Shown here in pieces: positions 19,689-31,572 of a stretch of DNA of 64,000 nt (position 1 is the stretch's first letter; every line of letters begins with the position of its first letter). Origin of the DNA: Fremontodendron californicum (lineage: Eukaryota > Streptophyta > Magnoliopsida > Malvales > Malvaceae); the NCBI GenBank assembly GCA_030761205.1, contig JAULJL010000027.1, forward strand, positions 22,612,498-22,676,497. Direction: 5' to 3'. A program made the translations under genes and the position numbers. Under the pieces are notes generated by a model. That model was not told the origin of the DNA. It searched no databases and worked only from the letters and a program-made list of their open reading frames with translations.

Positions 19689-21709
19689 CACCCCCACACT
19701 TAGATTGTTGCTAGTCCCTAGCAACGACTCAATAAAAATAAAATAAGAAAATATAATCTAATCCACTTTCGTAGGAAATCACGGTGGCACTTAGCATGTG
19801 ACACAAGCCTTTAAACCCCTAGGTGTCCCTAGTGGACGAGTTTAGTCTCGTGAGGGTTTACTAGAACGATACCCACAAACATTGAAAAACTAAAATATAA
19901 ATAAACTACATATACTAAAAATATTTATTCCTAATCCTTTCAATACACATTAGAGACAATCTTTGAACAAGTCTTATAAACTAATCAATAGCTTAAAGAA
20001 TTTCACAAAAAATCAAGCTTGAATGTAAATTGTTTGAGTTAAGCCAATATTAGCATAACATATCTCAATCAAAATAGTGCATGTTCAAATTTAATCTCAA
20101 CTTCTCACATGGGATACTCTCTTGATTTTCACTCTTTAAAGTAGTGGTAAAGTGTTTACACTCAATCAATCTCATGAAAACACTTCTACCATATGCTTGC
20201 TTGTCCACCTATTCTCCACTAAAAGATCATGCAACTTCATAAATCAAGAGGTCTTTAATCAAGGTTGTAATGGGGCCAAGGGGTTTGTAATGTGGTTGAA
20301 GAACAAAAGGATAAAGATATCACAAAGGTTCCAAAGAGTTCATAAAGTTTAGAGACATAAAAAGATTATACAAATAAACTTCTCAAAACTCTTTACAAGT
20401 ACATAGTCACCTAGGCCGGATATTCATGTTGGGCCTTTTCTTCATTCTAAACAACTTTGTAACATCTTTTTCTTTTTCCACAAATTCAAGAAATGATTCA
20501 TTTTTTTTTATATAGGAATGTATTTGCCAGTATTCCATTTCTTTTTCTCTTGACTTTTCTTTTCTTTTCCCCCCACACTTATTTCTTGTTTCTAACCAAA
20601 AAATATCCCTTGTCTTTGCAACTTGTCTCAAATCATGCTAATTCATCTTTGGAACAAAGGTAAAGTATATTTAGGTTAGGGACAAGTTATGGTTACCAAA
20701 GAGATAGCTTATTCAATGTAGGCTCAAATTGGTTCACTAAGGGTGTGTTCTCTTGGAACATCAATAAGGGATGGTTGTTTGGCCCTGGCTAAAAATCCTA
20801 ATGCCTCTATCATATTCATGTTGTCACATGCATCAATATAGTCTCAAACGGTTTAAAGCAAGTTCTAGAGAATCATGTAATCATAAGAGCACTCAAGAAA
20901 GAAATTAGATTGATTTGTATAATGCATCAATCATTTTAGGCTCAAAAACTCACAAGAATGATTATACAAGTCAGATTAAGTCTAAACATGCTTCTTTCTC
21001 AATCAACATATCATATTAACATTGGCTCATAAAAAGGTTGACATCAAGCTCAATTCTCATGAAAATCTTCTCACTAATAAATATGTTTTAGACTTATGCA
21101 ATTCATATCTCATCATTGTATTAAAAAGGAACTAAAACACACTAAAAAATAATAATAATAATAAAGACTCATAAAAAAAATAGTAGACAAAAATAAAAGA
21201 AATCCTAAATCATTCCCCCCACACTTAATTCTTACATTGTCCTCAATGTAAGTCTATTAACCCAAATGAAAGAATCATGTGTAAGAGAAAAGAACTAACA
21301 ACATAAGAATAGGAATAACTAGACTCAAAACAAAACAAACTCATGCAACCTAAATAATCCTAAAATACTAAACAAAAATTAACAAGTAAACGTAAAAAGA
21401 TTAAAATCAAACTGACAAGGTATGTCTCAAGTCTCCCTTACTCAGACCTTGTTCAGAATGAATACTTCTAAATTGCTTAAAACACAACAAACTTTTTTTT
21501 TTTTTTTTGAAAAGAAGAAATCAAACTGACAAGGTATGTCTCAAGTCTCCCTTACTCAGACCTTGTTCAGAATGAATACTTCTAAATTGCTTAAAACACA
21601 ACAAACTTTTTTTTTTTTTTTAAGAAGGTAAAATTTAGGAGATATTACCTGTAGAGGTTGCTAACCACTTATTATAACTGAGACACAACAAACAAAATGT
21701 TAGATAATG
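19689..21709 (-). other. E4 3' non-coding region
   Basis: No coding sequence. Polypurine-type motifs are at 19689-19701, about 20570-20581 and about 21216-21230. Two copies of the hairpin block lie next to LOG (about 21404-21506 and 21517-21620). Confidence 0.7.
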
Positions 21710-22356
21710 TCACAAAGACAAAGTGCAGTCCACTCCTTGCTCGTCCATATCTCTTTTTCTTTTTCCGAGCGTTTGCGAAACAACCGTAGCAGATAAACAC
21801 TCATAAGCTTGGAGCTTTTTGAGTAAATCTTCAATGGTTGTAGCAGAAATTATGGTTCTCCTTGCCTCTGAAAACATGAATCCATTATCCACAGCATTAT
21901 CTAAATATGAAAGCAAATTACTAAAAAACCATTAATATTAAGCAAACCAATGGGTTTCTTATTTGTGACCAAAGATGACCAAGAAGCCACGCAAGCTATT
22001 TCTTCCAATGTACCCAGACCTCCTGGTAAAGCAATGAATGCATAGGCAGAATGGTACATGATTGTCATCCGTTCAGGGATACTCCAGACTTGTATTTCCT
22101 TACCCAAGGTAGGTCCACAAAAATCTGTGAATAGTTTTGGCACGATTCCTAGAACTGGACTTCCTCCGGCGTTTGCTGCTGTAGCGACTGCTCCCATTAA
22201 ACCCGTACTACCGCCTCCATAAATCAACTGGATCTTTTGTTGGGCAAGTATTACTCCAACTCTTATGGCTTCATCAGCGAATATGTTATTTTTCCCTGGA
22301 TAAGCACCTCCAAAAACACAAATTTTTTTTATGCGTTGGGACGAAGTACTTTCCAT
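21710..22356 (-). pseudogene. LOG-family protein, E4 copy, frameshifted
   Basis: Otherwise as the other copies, but 647 instead of 648 bases. One T is missing in the run near 21922-21928 (actaaaaaacc against actaaaataacc in the others), which shifts the frame around codon 143. The signature PGGLGTLEE is before the break. It also has the most amino-acid changes of the five copies, for example YAF for DAF just before the signature and TDF for TSF. It is the only broken LOG in the window. Confidence 0.85.
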
Positions 22357-22723
22357 TTTTTTTTTCTTTTTTTCGATGCCTGAAAGAGAATGAGTACATG
22401 GTGTAATATATAGAGGACTGAGTAGTGAATCAGACAAGAGTAATAATGTCGCCGAAAGTGTATCTGACCTGTCAGAAGAAAATGTTAACCTAACAAAAGA
22501 TTTTTGCGTGATTTCAGGAAGAAAATCAAAAAGAGAAGAAAAAATCAACCGTAAAAGACAAATAAAAAAAACGAGAATAATTACACAAATCGAACAACAC
22601 GTAAATTAAAACAAAATAAAGTTATTGCAAATCAAACCAAAAGCTGAGAAGTCATTTATTGTAGTTGTGATTGTGGCTCACATCTTCCTCTGGTTTTACG
22701 TCCAGAAACGGCTTAAACGCCTT

Positions 22724-23148
22724 CTATGAGTCGAGGATATGCTTCCCATCCAGTTTTCTTACAAGCTGGCAAATAGGGTCTTTTAACATCAGATTCCCAA
22801 GATGTTGCCATTCCCTTTGGAATTGCGGCCATAAATCAAGAATTTCTCTTTGTACGTCTCCACTAGGATGCGTCTCAAGAGAAAGTTGGATATTACCCAA
22901 ATTCTCCTTACTCAGTCCATCCTTAATGAATTCAATTTTATCATCTCGATTAGAGGACGGAATCCCAATAGAACAACATTTACCGTTACACGTCCATCGT
23001 GCACATTTGTGGCAATTTGAACTCATGCGCTTTGCTCATCGCTTCTTTGCAAAAGTGCTTCTACCTGTACCTGGTAAATGCAAAATAGGAAGATATTCAT
23101 CTTCACGTACCTTGGCTTCAATTATCTAACGTATGTCTCCAGGAATCC
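22724..23148 (-). pseudogene. Cassette ORF A, E4 copy, truncated and mutated
   Basis: About 140 C-terminal codons remain. The N-terminus is cut by the E5 LTR at 23149. Two in-frame stops are present: CGA to TGA in the KKRRAKR run (near 23038) and TGG to TAG in the RWII segment (near 23128). Both are C-to-T type changes. The Cys cluster is kept. Confidence 0.8.
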
Positions 23149-25217
23149 TGATGCACCTAAAAGAGTGTATCTTATTTAACCTTGCACTAAAAAGATAAAT
23201 TGTAAGTATAGTAGTTAGCAAGGGTCGAGTCCTCAGGGATTGGGTTTTAGTTTATAAGTTAATAGTTTAAAACTTAAATTCAAGAACAATAAAAGAAAAG
23301 GGGTTTTTGAAGCCAGATTTAAACTAAAGTAAATAATAAGAATAAGATGCAAGGCGGTATAACCAGCCAATAAAAATATATATACTAAATTAGGCGGTAT
23401 AACCAGCCAATAAAAATATATATACTAAATTAGGCGGTATAACCAGCCAATAAAAATAAAACAAAGTTAATATACAAATTAGGCGGTATAACCAGCCAAT
23501 AAAAATAAATATACTTTTAAAAATAAGCAAACTAGAAAAGTAAGAAAACAAGTAAGTAAGAAGAATCAAATATGAAAAATATGGTTAAGGTTTCATTCTC
23601 CACCACTAGACATCATTAAGAATCAATTTCAGATCTATCAATATCAACCAACTATCAAAGTTAACAACCGTAGATAACAACAAGCTCTGTTATCCCAATC
23701 TTTCCTTAGTTTGTCGTTAAATAGAACAAGCTCTCTATTTAATCTCTAACCATCAAACAACCTAGAATAAGCTTTCTAGATTCAATTTAATGGCAGCTTT
23801 ATGATGAGAAAGATAGGTTGATCTAAGCAACAAACACATAAGCTCGGATTGTTCAACTTAGGTTATGTTCCACTTTGCAATTATTGAAAACTTGACCATA
23901 ATCATTAATCACAAATTGCCACTTATGAATAGGAAATCAAGACAATTACACGGATCAAGACTCCTAAACTAGCAATAGATAATTATCAAGATCTATCTAG
24001 TTGTACACCTAAACAAATCAAGACAACATCATGAACAATTCTTGTAGAAGAACATAAGCAACTTTGATAGAAAATTAATGATAGATAGAATCTGAAAATC
24101 AATTATAAAACATGTCTAGAGCTTTGAAATCACCCTTAACCAAATAGAAGTTTAGCCTAGCATAGGCATTGTAAACATAAACATAAAATTAAAGAAAATC
24201 TAAGAAGAAAATAAAAGAAAGAAAGAAGAAGAGGAAGAATATTAATTATCCAACCTCTTGCTCTCTCTAAAGAAAAAGAAAACTAGAGAAAAGAAAGAAG
24301 AAGTAAACTTAGAGAATTTTATTAAAATGGCTAATATCCTACCTATGTACAATATGATCCTCTACAATCATCCAAGGCCCTCTATTTATACACATTTTGG
24401 AGGGCTAAATGACAAGAGACAAGCTTTACAAATTTCAAAGGTAGGTATAATAGGTGGGTGCATTTTTCTAACAATTTTCGTCATATTGTATGACCATTTT
24501 GATCAGCCAACTTGATGGTCGATTTTGTCAATCTTGGAGGCCTGATCTGATCACATGGTCTTCTAGAAAAATGTTCCCCTATGAGTTACGGATTCATAGC
24601 CGTTGGAATCAGCTCATTTGCTGATGTGGAGAAGAAGATATGGGCAAAATACGAAAACAGGTCAGCACAGACGTCATTGCACATCAGCCAACTTGATGGT
24701 CGATTTCTTCAATATTGGAGGCTTTATCGGATCACATGGTCTTCTAGACAAATGTTCCCCTATCTGTTAGTGATCCATAGCCGTTGGAATCAGCTCATTT
24801 GCTGATGTTTATCGGACGATATGGTCAAAATGCGAAAACTGCTCAGGACAGACGTCATTGCACATCAGCCAACTTGATGGTTGATTTCGCTAGGGAAAAC
24901 GACTCCGTTTCAAGAAGTGTAAAACATGAAAAAGATAGATATGCCTCTTAACTTTGCACGGTTAAAATTTCAGCCTTATTGCTTCAGTGAAACTCCAGAT
25001 ATAGCTGATATGGCAAAAGGTGTCGGAACTGGAACTGAACTGGATTTGCCCTTAATTCTAGTAATCTGAAATCACTCAAAGAAACTTGTGAAAAACACCA
25101 AGTTACATAAAAATATAAAAGATCATAAACACAATTAGACTAAACAATAATAACTCGTATTTGACACAAAACAATAATAAAACATAACTAAAAACTATAT
25201 AATTATACGAGTTATCA
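23149..25217 (-). repeat. E5 3' LTR (L5), 2069 bp
   Basis: Complete, with two U3 units (diverged), a TATA box at 24383-24390 and four 40-bp units. One base in the normally fixed end differs (gatgcacctaaaag for gatgcacccaaaag). Confidence 0.9.
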
Positions 25218-27310
25218 CACCCCCACACTTATATTGTTGCTAGTCCCTAGCAACGACTCAATAAAAATAAAATAAGAAAATCTAATCTAATCCATTTTCG
25301 TAGGAAATCACGGTGGCACTTAGCATGTGACACAAGCCTTTAAACCCCTAGGTGTCCCTAGTGGACGAGTTTAGTCTCGTGAGGGTTTACTAGGACGATA
25401 CCCACAAACATTGAAAACATAAGAAAAACTAAAAATAATAATTATAACTAATCCTTCCAATATAAATTTGAGATAATCATTGGGCAAGTCTTAAAAACTA
25501 ATCAATAGCTTAAAGAAATTCACAAAAAATCTTGCTTGAATGTAAATAGTTTGAGTTAAGCCAATATTAACATAACATATTTCAATCAAAATAGTGCATA
25601 TTCAAACTTAATCTCAACTTCTCACATGGGATACTCTCTTGATTTTCACTCTTTAAAGTAGTGGTAAAGTGTTTTCACTCAATCAATCTCATGAAAATAG
25701 TTCTACCATATGCTTGCTTGTCTACCTATTCTCTACTAAAAGATCATGCAACTTCATAAATCAAGAGGTCTTTAATCAAGGTTGTAATGGGGCCAAGAGG
25801 TAATAATGTGGTTAAAGAATAAAAAGGAAAAGATATCACAAACATTCCAAAGACTTCATAGAATTTAGAGACAAAATAAGATTTTGCAAATAAAACTTTC
25901 TCAATATTCTTTAGAAGTACATAATCACATAGGCTGAATATTTCATGTTGAGCCTTTACTTCATTCTAACCAACTTTCGAACATCTTTTGCTTTTCTTTA
26001 ACTAGAAGTTCAAGAGATTATTCAAAAAAAACTTTTCACATGGGAATGTATTTGGCAATATTCCCTCTATTTTTCTCTTGACTTTTGCCTTTCTCCTCCC
26101 CCACACTTATCTTTTGTTTTAACCCAAATTTTCAAAAAGTATCCCTTGTTTTTGCAATATGTCTCAAACATTCTAGTCCATCTTTAGAACAAGGGTAAAG
26201 ATATAAATGTGTTTAGGCTAGGTGTAAGATGTGGTTACCAAATAAATAGCTTATTCAATGTAGGCTCAAATTGGTTCACTAGAGGGATGTTCTCTTGGAA
26301 CATCAATAAGGGATGGCTGTTTGGCTCTGGTTATAATCCTAATGCCTCTATCATATTCATGTTGTCACATGTATCAATATAGTCTCAAACGGTTTAAAGC
26401 AAGTTCTAGAGAATCATGTAATCATAAGAGCACTCAAGAAAAAAATTAGATTGATTTGTATAATGCATCAATCATTATAGGCTCAAAAACTCACAAGGAT
26501 GATTATACAAGTCAGATTAAGTCTAAACATGCTTCTTTCTCAATCAACATATCATATTAACATTGGCTCATAAAAAGGTTGACATCAAGCTCAATTCTCA
26601 TGAAAATCTTCTCACTAATAAATCTGTTTTAGACTTATGCAATTCATATCTCATCATTGTATTAAAAAGGAACTAAAACTCAAAAAAAAAATAATAATAA
26701 TAATAATAAAGACTCATAAAAAAAAAAAATAGTAGACAAAATAAAAGAAATCCTAAATCATTCCCCCCACACTTAATTCTTACATTGTCCTCAATGTAAG
26801 TCTATTAACTCAAATGAAAGAATCATGTGTAAGAGAAAAGAACTAATAACATAAGAATAGGAAAAGCTAAGACTCAAAACAAAACAAACTCATGCAACCT
26901 GAATAATCTTAAAATACTAAACAAAAATTAACAAGTAAACATAAAAAGATTAAAATCAAACTGACAAGGTGTGTCTCAAGTCTCCCTTACTCAGACCTTG
27001 TTCAGAATGAATACTTCTAAATTGCTTAAAACACAACAAACTTTTTTTTTTTCAAAAGAAGAAATCAAACTGACAAGGTATGTCTCAAGTCTCCCTTACT
27101 CAGACCTTGTTCAGAATGAATACTTCTAAATGGCTTAAAACACAATTTTTTTTTTTTTTTAAATTAGCAAAATATGTCCCTTACCCCCTACTAAAATATG
27201 ATATTGTCCCCAATGTCAAATTTTAAAGGTAGAATTTAGGAGATATTACCTGCAGAGGTTGCTAACCACTTATTATAACTGAGACACAACAAGCAAAATG
27301 TTAGATAATG
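25218..27310 (-). other. E5 3' non-coding region
   Basis: No gene. Polypurine tract 25218-25230; further cccccacactt motifs near 26097-26108 and 26762-26775. Two hairpin-block copies (about 26949-27050 and 27062-27150). Confidence 0.7.
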
Positions 27311-27958
27311 TCACAAAGACAAAGTGCAATCCACTCCTTGCTCGTCCATATCTCTTTTTCTTTTTCCGAGCGTTTGCGAAACAACCGTAGCAGATAAACA
27401 CTCATAAGCTTGGAGCTTTTTGAGTAAATCTTCAATGGTTGTAGCAGAAATTATGGTTCTCCTTGCCTTTGAAAACATGAATCCATTATGCACAGCATTA
27501 TCTAAATATGAAAGCAAATTACTAAAATAACCATTAATATTAAGCAAACCAATGGGTTTCTTATTTGTGACCAAAGATGACCAAGAAGCCACGCAAGCTA
27601 TTTCTTCCAATGTACCCAGACCTCCTGGTAGAGCAATGAATGCATCGGCAGAATGGTACATGATTGTCATCCGTTCAGGGATACTCCAGACTTGTATTTC
27701 CTTACCCACGGTAGGTCCACAAAAACTTGTGAATAGTTTTGGCACGATTCCTAGAATTGGACTTCCTCCGGCGTGTGCTGCTGTAGCGACTGCTCCCATT
27801 AAACCCGTACTACCGCCTCCATAAATCAAGTGGATCTTTTGTTGGGCAAGTATTACTCCAACTCTTATGGCTTCATCAGCGAATATGTTATTTTTCCCTG
27901 GATAAGCACCTCCAAAGACACAAATTTTTTTAATGCGCTGGGACGAAGTACTTTCCAT
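27311..27958 (-). CDS. LOG-family protein, E5 copy
   Basis: Intact 215-aa frame. GGGSTGLMG, PERM (Arg96) and PGGLGTLEE are unchanged. Private changes include SPILGIV for SPVLGIV, NAVHNG and FSKARR. The leader upstream holds a tandem duplication of about 115 bases (28040-28290) not seen in the other copies. It lies in a gag-only element, so any expression would depend on the LTR promoter or on signals within the cassette. Confidence 0.85.
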   Translation of the reverse strand: MESTSSQRIKKICVFGGAYPGKNNIFADEAIRVGVILAQQKIHLIYGGGSTGLMGAVATAAHAGGSPILGIVPKLFTSFCGPTVGKEIQVWSIPERMTIMYHSADAFIALPGGLGTLEEIACVASWSSLVTNKKPIGLLNINGYFSNLLSYLDNAVHNGFMFSKARRTIISATTIEDLLKKLQAYECLSATVVSQTLGKRKRDMDEQGVDCTLSL

Positions 27959-28039
27959 TTTTTTTTTCTTTTTCGAGTGCCTGAAAGAGAATGAGTACAT
28001 GGTGTAATATATAGAGGACTGAGTAGTGAATCAGACAAG

Positions 28040-28290
28040 AGTAATAATGTCGTCGAAAGTGTATCTGACCTGTCAGAAGAAAATGTTAACCTAACAAAAG
28101 ATTTTTGCGTGATTTCAGGAAGAAAATCAAAAAGAGAAGAAAAATCAACCGTAAAAGTCAAGAGTAATAATGTCGCCGAAAGTGTATTTGACCTGTCAGA
28201 AGAAAATGTTAACCTAACAAAAGATTTTTGCGTGATTTCAAGAAGAAAATCAAAAAGAGAAGAAAAAAAATCAACCGTAAAAGACAAAAG
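28040..28290 (-). repeat. Tandem duplication in the E5 LOG leader
   Basis: Two copies of a segment of about 115 bases containing gtgtatctgacctgtcagaa and ttttgcgtgatttcagga lie side by side; the second has small changes (gtatttgacc, tttcaagaag). E2, E3, E4 and E6 have one copy. Confidence 0.8.
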
Positions 28291-28457
28291 AAAAAAAATA
28301 AAAAACGAGAATAATTACACAAATCGAACAACACGTAAATTAAACCGAAATGAAGTTATTGCAAATCAAACCAAAAACTGAGAAGTCATTTATTGTAGTT
28401 GTGATTGTGGCTCACATCTTCCTCTGGTTTTACGTCCAGAAACGGCTTAAACGCCTT

Positions 28458-28994
28458 CTATGAGTCGAGGATATGCTTCCCATCCAGTTTTCTTACAAGC
28501 TGGCAAACAGGGTCTTTTAACATCAGATTCCCAAGATGTTGCCATTCCCTTTGGAATTGCGGCCATAAATCAAGAATTTCTCTTTGTACGTCTCCACTAG
28601 GATGCGTCTCAAGAGAAAGTTGGATATTACCCAAATTCTCCTTACTCAGTCCATCCTTAATGAATTCAATTTTATCATCTCGATTAGAGGACGGAATCCC
28701 AATAGAACGACATTTACCGTTACACGTCCATCGTGCACATTTGTGGCAATTTGAACTCATGCGCTTTGCTCGTCGCTTTTTTGCAAAAGTGCTTCTACCT
28801 GTACCTGGTAAATGCAAAACAGGAAGATATTCATCTTCACGTACCTTGGCTTCAATTATCCAACGTATATCTTCAGGAATCCCTTTGTGCGTAAGCATTC
28901 TTAATCTTTCAAATCGAACTTGGTAAAGCTTCAGTAAAATATTTCGAGGAAAAGGAGGAAATCGTTTCTGCAATCTTGTGAGAATATCATCCAT
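28458..28994 (-). CDS. Cassette ORF A, E5 copy
   Basis: Intact 178-aa frame, with the Cys cluster C83, C86, C91, C95 and Ser at 80. Differences from E2 include RFERLRMLTHKGIPED near residues 27-42. Together with E2 it shows the frame is open in two independent insertions. The candidate upstream intron is 28996-29084, with the 20-nt ATG exon at 29085-29104. Function unknown. Confidence 0.6.
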   Translation of the reverse strand: MDDILTRLQKRFPPFPRNILLKLYQVRFERLRMLTHKGIPEDIRWIIEAKVREDEYLPVLHLPGTGRSTFAKKRRAKRMSSNCHKCARWTCNGKCRSIGIPSSNRDDKIEFIKDGLSKENLGNIQLSLETHPSGDVQREILDLWPQFQREWQHLGNLMLKDPVCQLVRKLDGKHILDS

Positions 28995-29104
28995 CCTGAA
29001 AAAAAATGAAAGAGAAATTGAAAGAGAAATTTATATACAATATTAGTTTTTTGGGTAGCTGATGGAACCGATTTAAATAATCACGGAGTACCGTTATCCG
29101 CCAT

Positions 29105-29530
29105 TTAACCGGGGTTAAAAAATAAAAATAAAAATTATATTTACATCTAGTTATTTTCAAAACAAGGATCAGAAAGAAAAACAACATAAAAAGACTCAAA
29201 AACAAAACACTCTAAATAAAATCCTAAATTCTTCCCCCCACACATAATTCTTACATTGTCATTAATGTAATGCTATTATCCCCCAATGCAAGAATTATAT
29301 GTAAGAGAAAAGAACTATTAAACAAAAGAAACTTATGCAGCCTAAATGAACTTAAAAATAGTAAACACAATTAACAAAGAAACATAAGAAATAAAAATAA
29401 AAACAATAAAAATAATAAAAGAAAAAGGAAAAGAAAGAGAAAGAGAAAGCAAATCTGAATATGGAAGGTTGGCAATTTCATCTTTAATTGGGCTGCCTTC
29501 CCAATTAACACTTGAGTTAGTGTTTTGAAT
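29105..29530 (-). other. E5 spacer between gag ORF and cassette
   Basis: Non-coding. At about 29145 the sequence departs from the pol-cassette spacer of E2/E3 and continues into 3'-region-like sequence with a cccccacacataattc motif. This marks where the cassette was joined to the gag-only backbone. Confidence 0.55.
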
Positions 29531-30469
29531 CTAACCAACACCCCTTCTTGGCTTTTTAGGCTTGTCAGGCTCATACATGAAATTTCCCAAATTTATGCGT
29601 TTGAGAGGAAGCTTTCTTTGCACAACAGTGGATGCATTCTCCATTACAAGTATTATTCCATAATCCTTGGTGGTGCATATCTCATCGAGGAATGGTGCAT
29701 CTTTTGGTACTTGTTGAATGACATCCACAAACAAACTGTTTAAGGTTTCCAGCGTGTCTTGTTCATGTTCATCCTCCTTGAACTTTGCGAATCTACTAGG
29801 AAAAGGTGGAGAAGAAACATTAGTAAAAATTGGAATCTCAAACGTTACCTCAGGTGCCGAAATACTCTTATTTGGATCATTGGCTTCATTATCCTCAAGA
29901 ATAGAATTCATCTCTAATTTTGTCTCATCCTCATCTTGTTCCTCATTCCTCAAGGTCACAATAGTAGCATTCTCCTTTCGGTTAATCATCGTTTGGGCAG
30001 AGAGTTCTTCAGATCTTTGTGCTACCCATACCACCATACTACTAGCCAATAGGCTCATTTGCCTTTCCAAACTCTGGATACTTGCCCTTGTTTCCTGTTG
30101 AAATTGTAAAGTATTAGTAACAAGAGAATCGACAAGATCTTCTAAAGAAGTACCTGAGTTTTGAGTCATATGTGGTGGTTGAAGAAGATCTGGTTCTTGA
30201 GACCATGATTGATTGAAGCTAGATGGATGAGTGTAATTGGCATAAGGATCTACTTCTTGGTAATTTTCTGAGTAGCCATAATTAGTATGATCCCACCATC
30301 CCTCATGGTAAGTGTTTGAGTAATGATCATACTGTTGGTCTTGGAACACTTGATAGCCTTGACATCCTCCCATGGCAAATTGTTGAACTGGGAAGGTGAG
30401 ACTGGCTTGTTGATTCTCCATGTTCATGTATGCCACCAACACTTCAAGTGTTAGATTGCTCAATTCCAT
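29531..30469 (-). CDS. Partial Gag protein of E5
   Basis: 312 aa, same length and ends as the E1 protein (773-1711), with scattered substitutions (for example LEVLVAYM for LEELVAYM, SLTFPVQQF for NLTYPVQQL). It has the QNSGTSLEDLV and SPPFPSRFAKFKEDE blocks, no capsid-like N-terminus and no CCHC knuckle. The primer-binding site is about 120 bases upstream. Open throughout. Confidence 0.75.
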   Translation of the reverse strand: MELSNLTLEVLVAYMNMENQQASLTFPVQQFAMGGCQGYQVFQDQQYDHYSNTYHEGWWDHTNYGYSENYQEVDPYANYTHPSSFNQSWSQEPDLLQPPHMTQNSGTSLEDLVDSLVTNTLQFQQETRASIQSLERQMSLLASSMVVWVAQRSEELSAQTMINRKENATIVTLRNEEQDEDETKLEMNSILEDNEANDPNKSISAPEVTFEIPIFTNVSSPPFPSRFAKFKEDEHEQDTLETLNSLFVDVIQQVPKDAPFLDEICTTKDYGIILVMENASTVVQRKLPLKRINLGNFMYEPDKPKKPRRGVG

Positions 30470-30586
30470 CGTTTTTTTTTTTTTTTTTCAATATTTGATA
30501 AGAAAAACCCGTATGTACAAGAAAAAAAAACTCATTAGAACTGAAAATAAGAATAAACCAAGTAACAAATAAACTAAAGAAAACAA

Positions 30587-30604
30587 TCCCCGGCAACGGC
30601 GCCA
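30587..30604 (-). other. E5 primer-binding site (tRNA-Asp type)
   Basis: TCCCCGGCAACGGCGCCA on the plus strand is the exact 3' end of tRNA-Asp; 6 bases separate it from the LTR. The same site is at 37187-37204 (E3), 39473-39490 (E2) and 53582-53599 (E8). Confidence 0.85.
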
Positions 30605-30610
30605 AAAATT

Positions 30611-30925
30611 TGATGCACCCAAAAGAGTGTATCTTATTTAACCTTGCACTAAAAAGATAAATTGTAAGTATAGTAGTTAGCAAGGGTCGAGTCCTCAGGG
30701 ATTGGGTTTTAGCTGATATGGCAAAAGGTGTCGGAACTGGAACTGAACTCGATTTGCCCTTAATTCTAGTAATCTGAAATCACTCAAAGAAACTTGTGAA
30801 AAACACCAAATTACATAAAAATATAAAATATCATAAACACAATTAGACTAAACAATAATAACTCGTATTTGACACAAAACAATAATAAAACATAACTAAA
30901 AACTATATAATTATACGAGTTATCA
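30611..30925 (-). repeat. Chimeric 315-bp LTR (E5 end joined to E4 start)
   Basis: The first about 108 bases are the usual LTR end (tgatgcaccc to gggttttag). The sequence then jumps to ctgatatggc, deep in the LTR start side, and runs to agttatca. The bases at the join, tag, fit both parents. The right flank atatg belongs to the E4 insertion, the left flank (primer-binding site) to E5. Confidence 0.85.
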
Positions 30926-31449
30926 ATATGCTTCCCATCCAGTTTTCTTACAAGCTGGAAAACAGGGTCTTTTAACATCAGATTCCCAAGATGTTGCCAT
31001 TCCCTTTGGAATTGCGGCCATAAATCAAGAATTTCTCTTTGTACGTCTCCACTAGGATGCGTCTCAAGAGAAAGTTGGATATTACCCAAATTCTCCTTAC
31101 TCAGTCCATCCTTAATGAATTCAATTTTATCATCTCGATTAGAGGACGGAATCCCAATAGAACGACATTTACCGTTACACGTCCATCGTGCACATTTGTG
31201 GCAATTTGAACTCATGCGCTTTGCTCGTCGCTTCTTTGCAAAAGTGCTTCTACCTGTACCTGGTAAATGCAAAACAGGAAGATATTCATCTTCACGTACC
31301 TTGGCTTCAATTATCCAACGTATGTCGTCAGGAATCCCTTTGTGCATAAGCATTCTTAATCTCTCAAGTCGAACTTGGTAAAGCTTCAGTAAAATATTTC
31401 GAGGAAAAGGAGGAAATCGTTTCTGCAATCTTGTGAGAATATCATCCAT
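30926..31449 (-). pseudogene. Cassette ORF A, E3 copy, main part
   Basis: About 173 codons from MDDILTRLQ to GKHI, then interrupted by the E4 insertion after the duplicated atatg. No other lesion is visible: before the insertion it was intact, with C83, C86, C91, C95 and Ser80. A 212-aa reading through the break uses LTR sequence and is not real. The candidate upstream intron is 31451-31552. Confidence 0.75.
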
Positions 31450-31572
31450 CCTGAAAAAAAAGAATGAAAAAAATTGAAAGAGAAATTGGAAGAGAAATTT
31501 ATATACAATATCAGTTTTGTGGGTAGCTGATGGAACCGATTTAAATAATCACGGAGTACCGTTATCCGCCAT

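Larger units (their letters stand above)
17620..23148 (-). mobile_element. E4: related retrotransposon with LOG cassette, truncated by E5
   Basis: It has a 3' LTR, a 3' non-coding region, a frameshifted LOG and part of ORF A, cut at 23148 by the E5 LTR. Its upstream half is missing. The outer start of its 5' LTR seems to survive in the chimeric LTR 30611-30925, because that is followed by atatg, the duplicate of the bases before 17620. Confidence 0.8.
23149..30610 (-). mobile_element. E5: gag-only retrotransposon carrying the LOG cassette
   Basis: On the minus strand the order is primer-binding site (30587-30604), partial gag, a short spacer, ORF A, LOG, a non-coding region, polypurine tract and 3' LTR. 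There is no pol. It shows that the cassette also exists in a non-autonomous form and can move without the enzymes in cis. Its 5' LTR is part of the 315-bp chimera at 30611-30925. Confidence 0.85.

Noticed and set aside
30811..31449. 212-aa version of ORF A with a hydrophobic tail
   Set aside because: The tail is translated from the chimeric LTR after the E4 insertion point.
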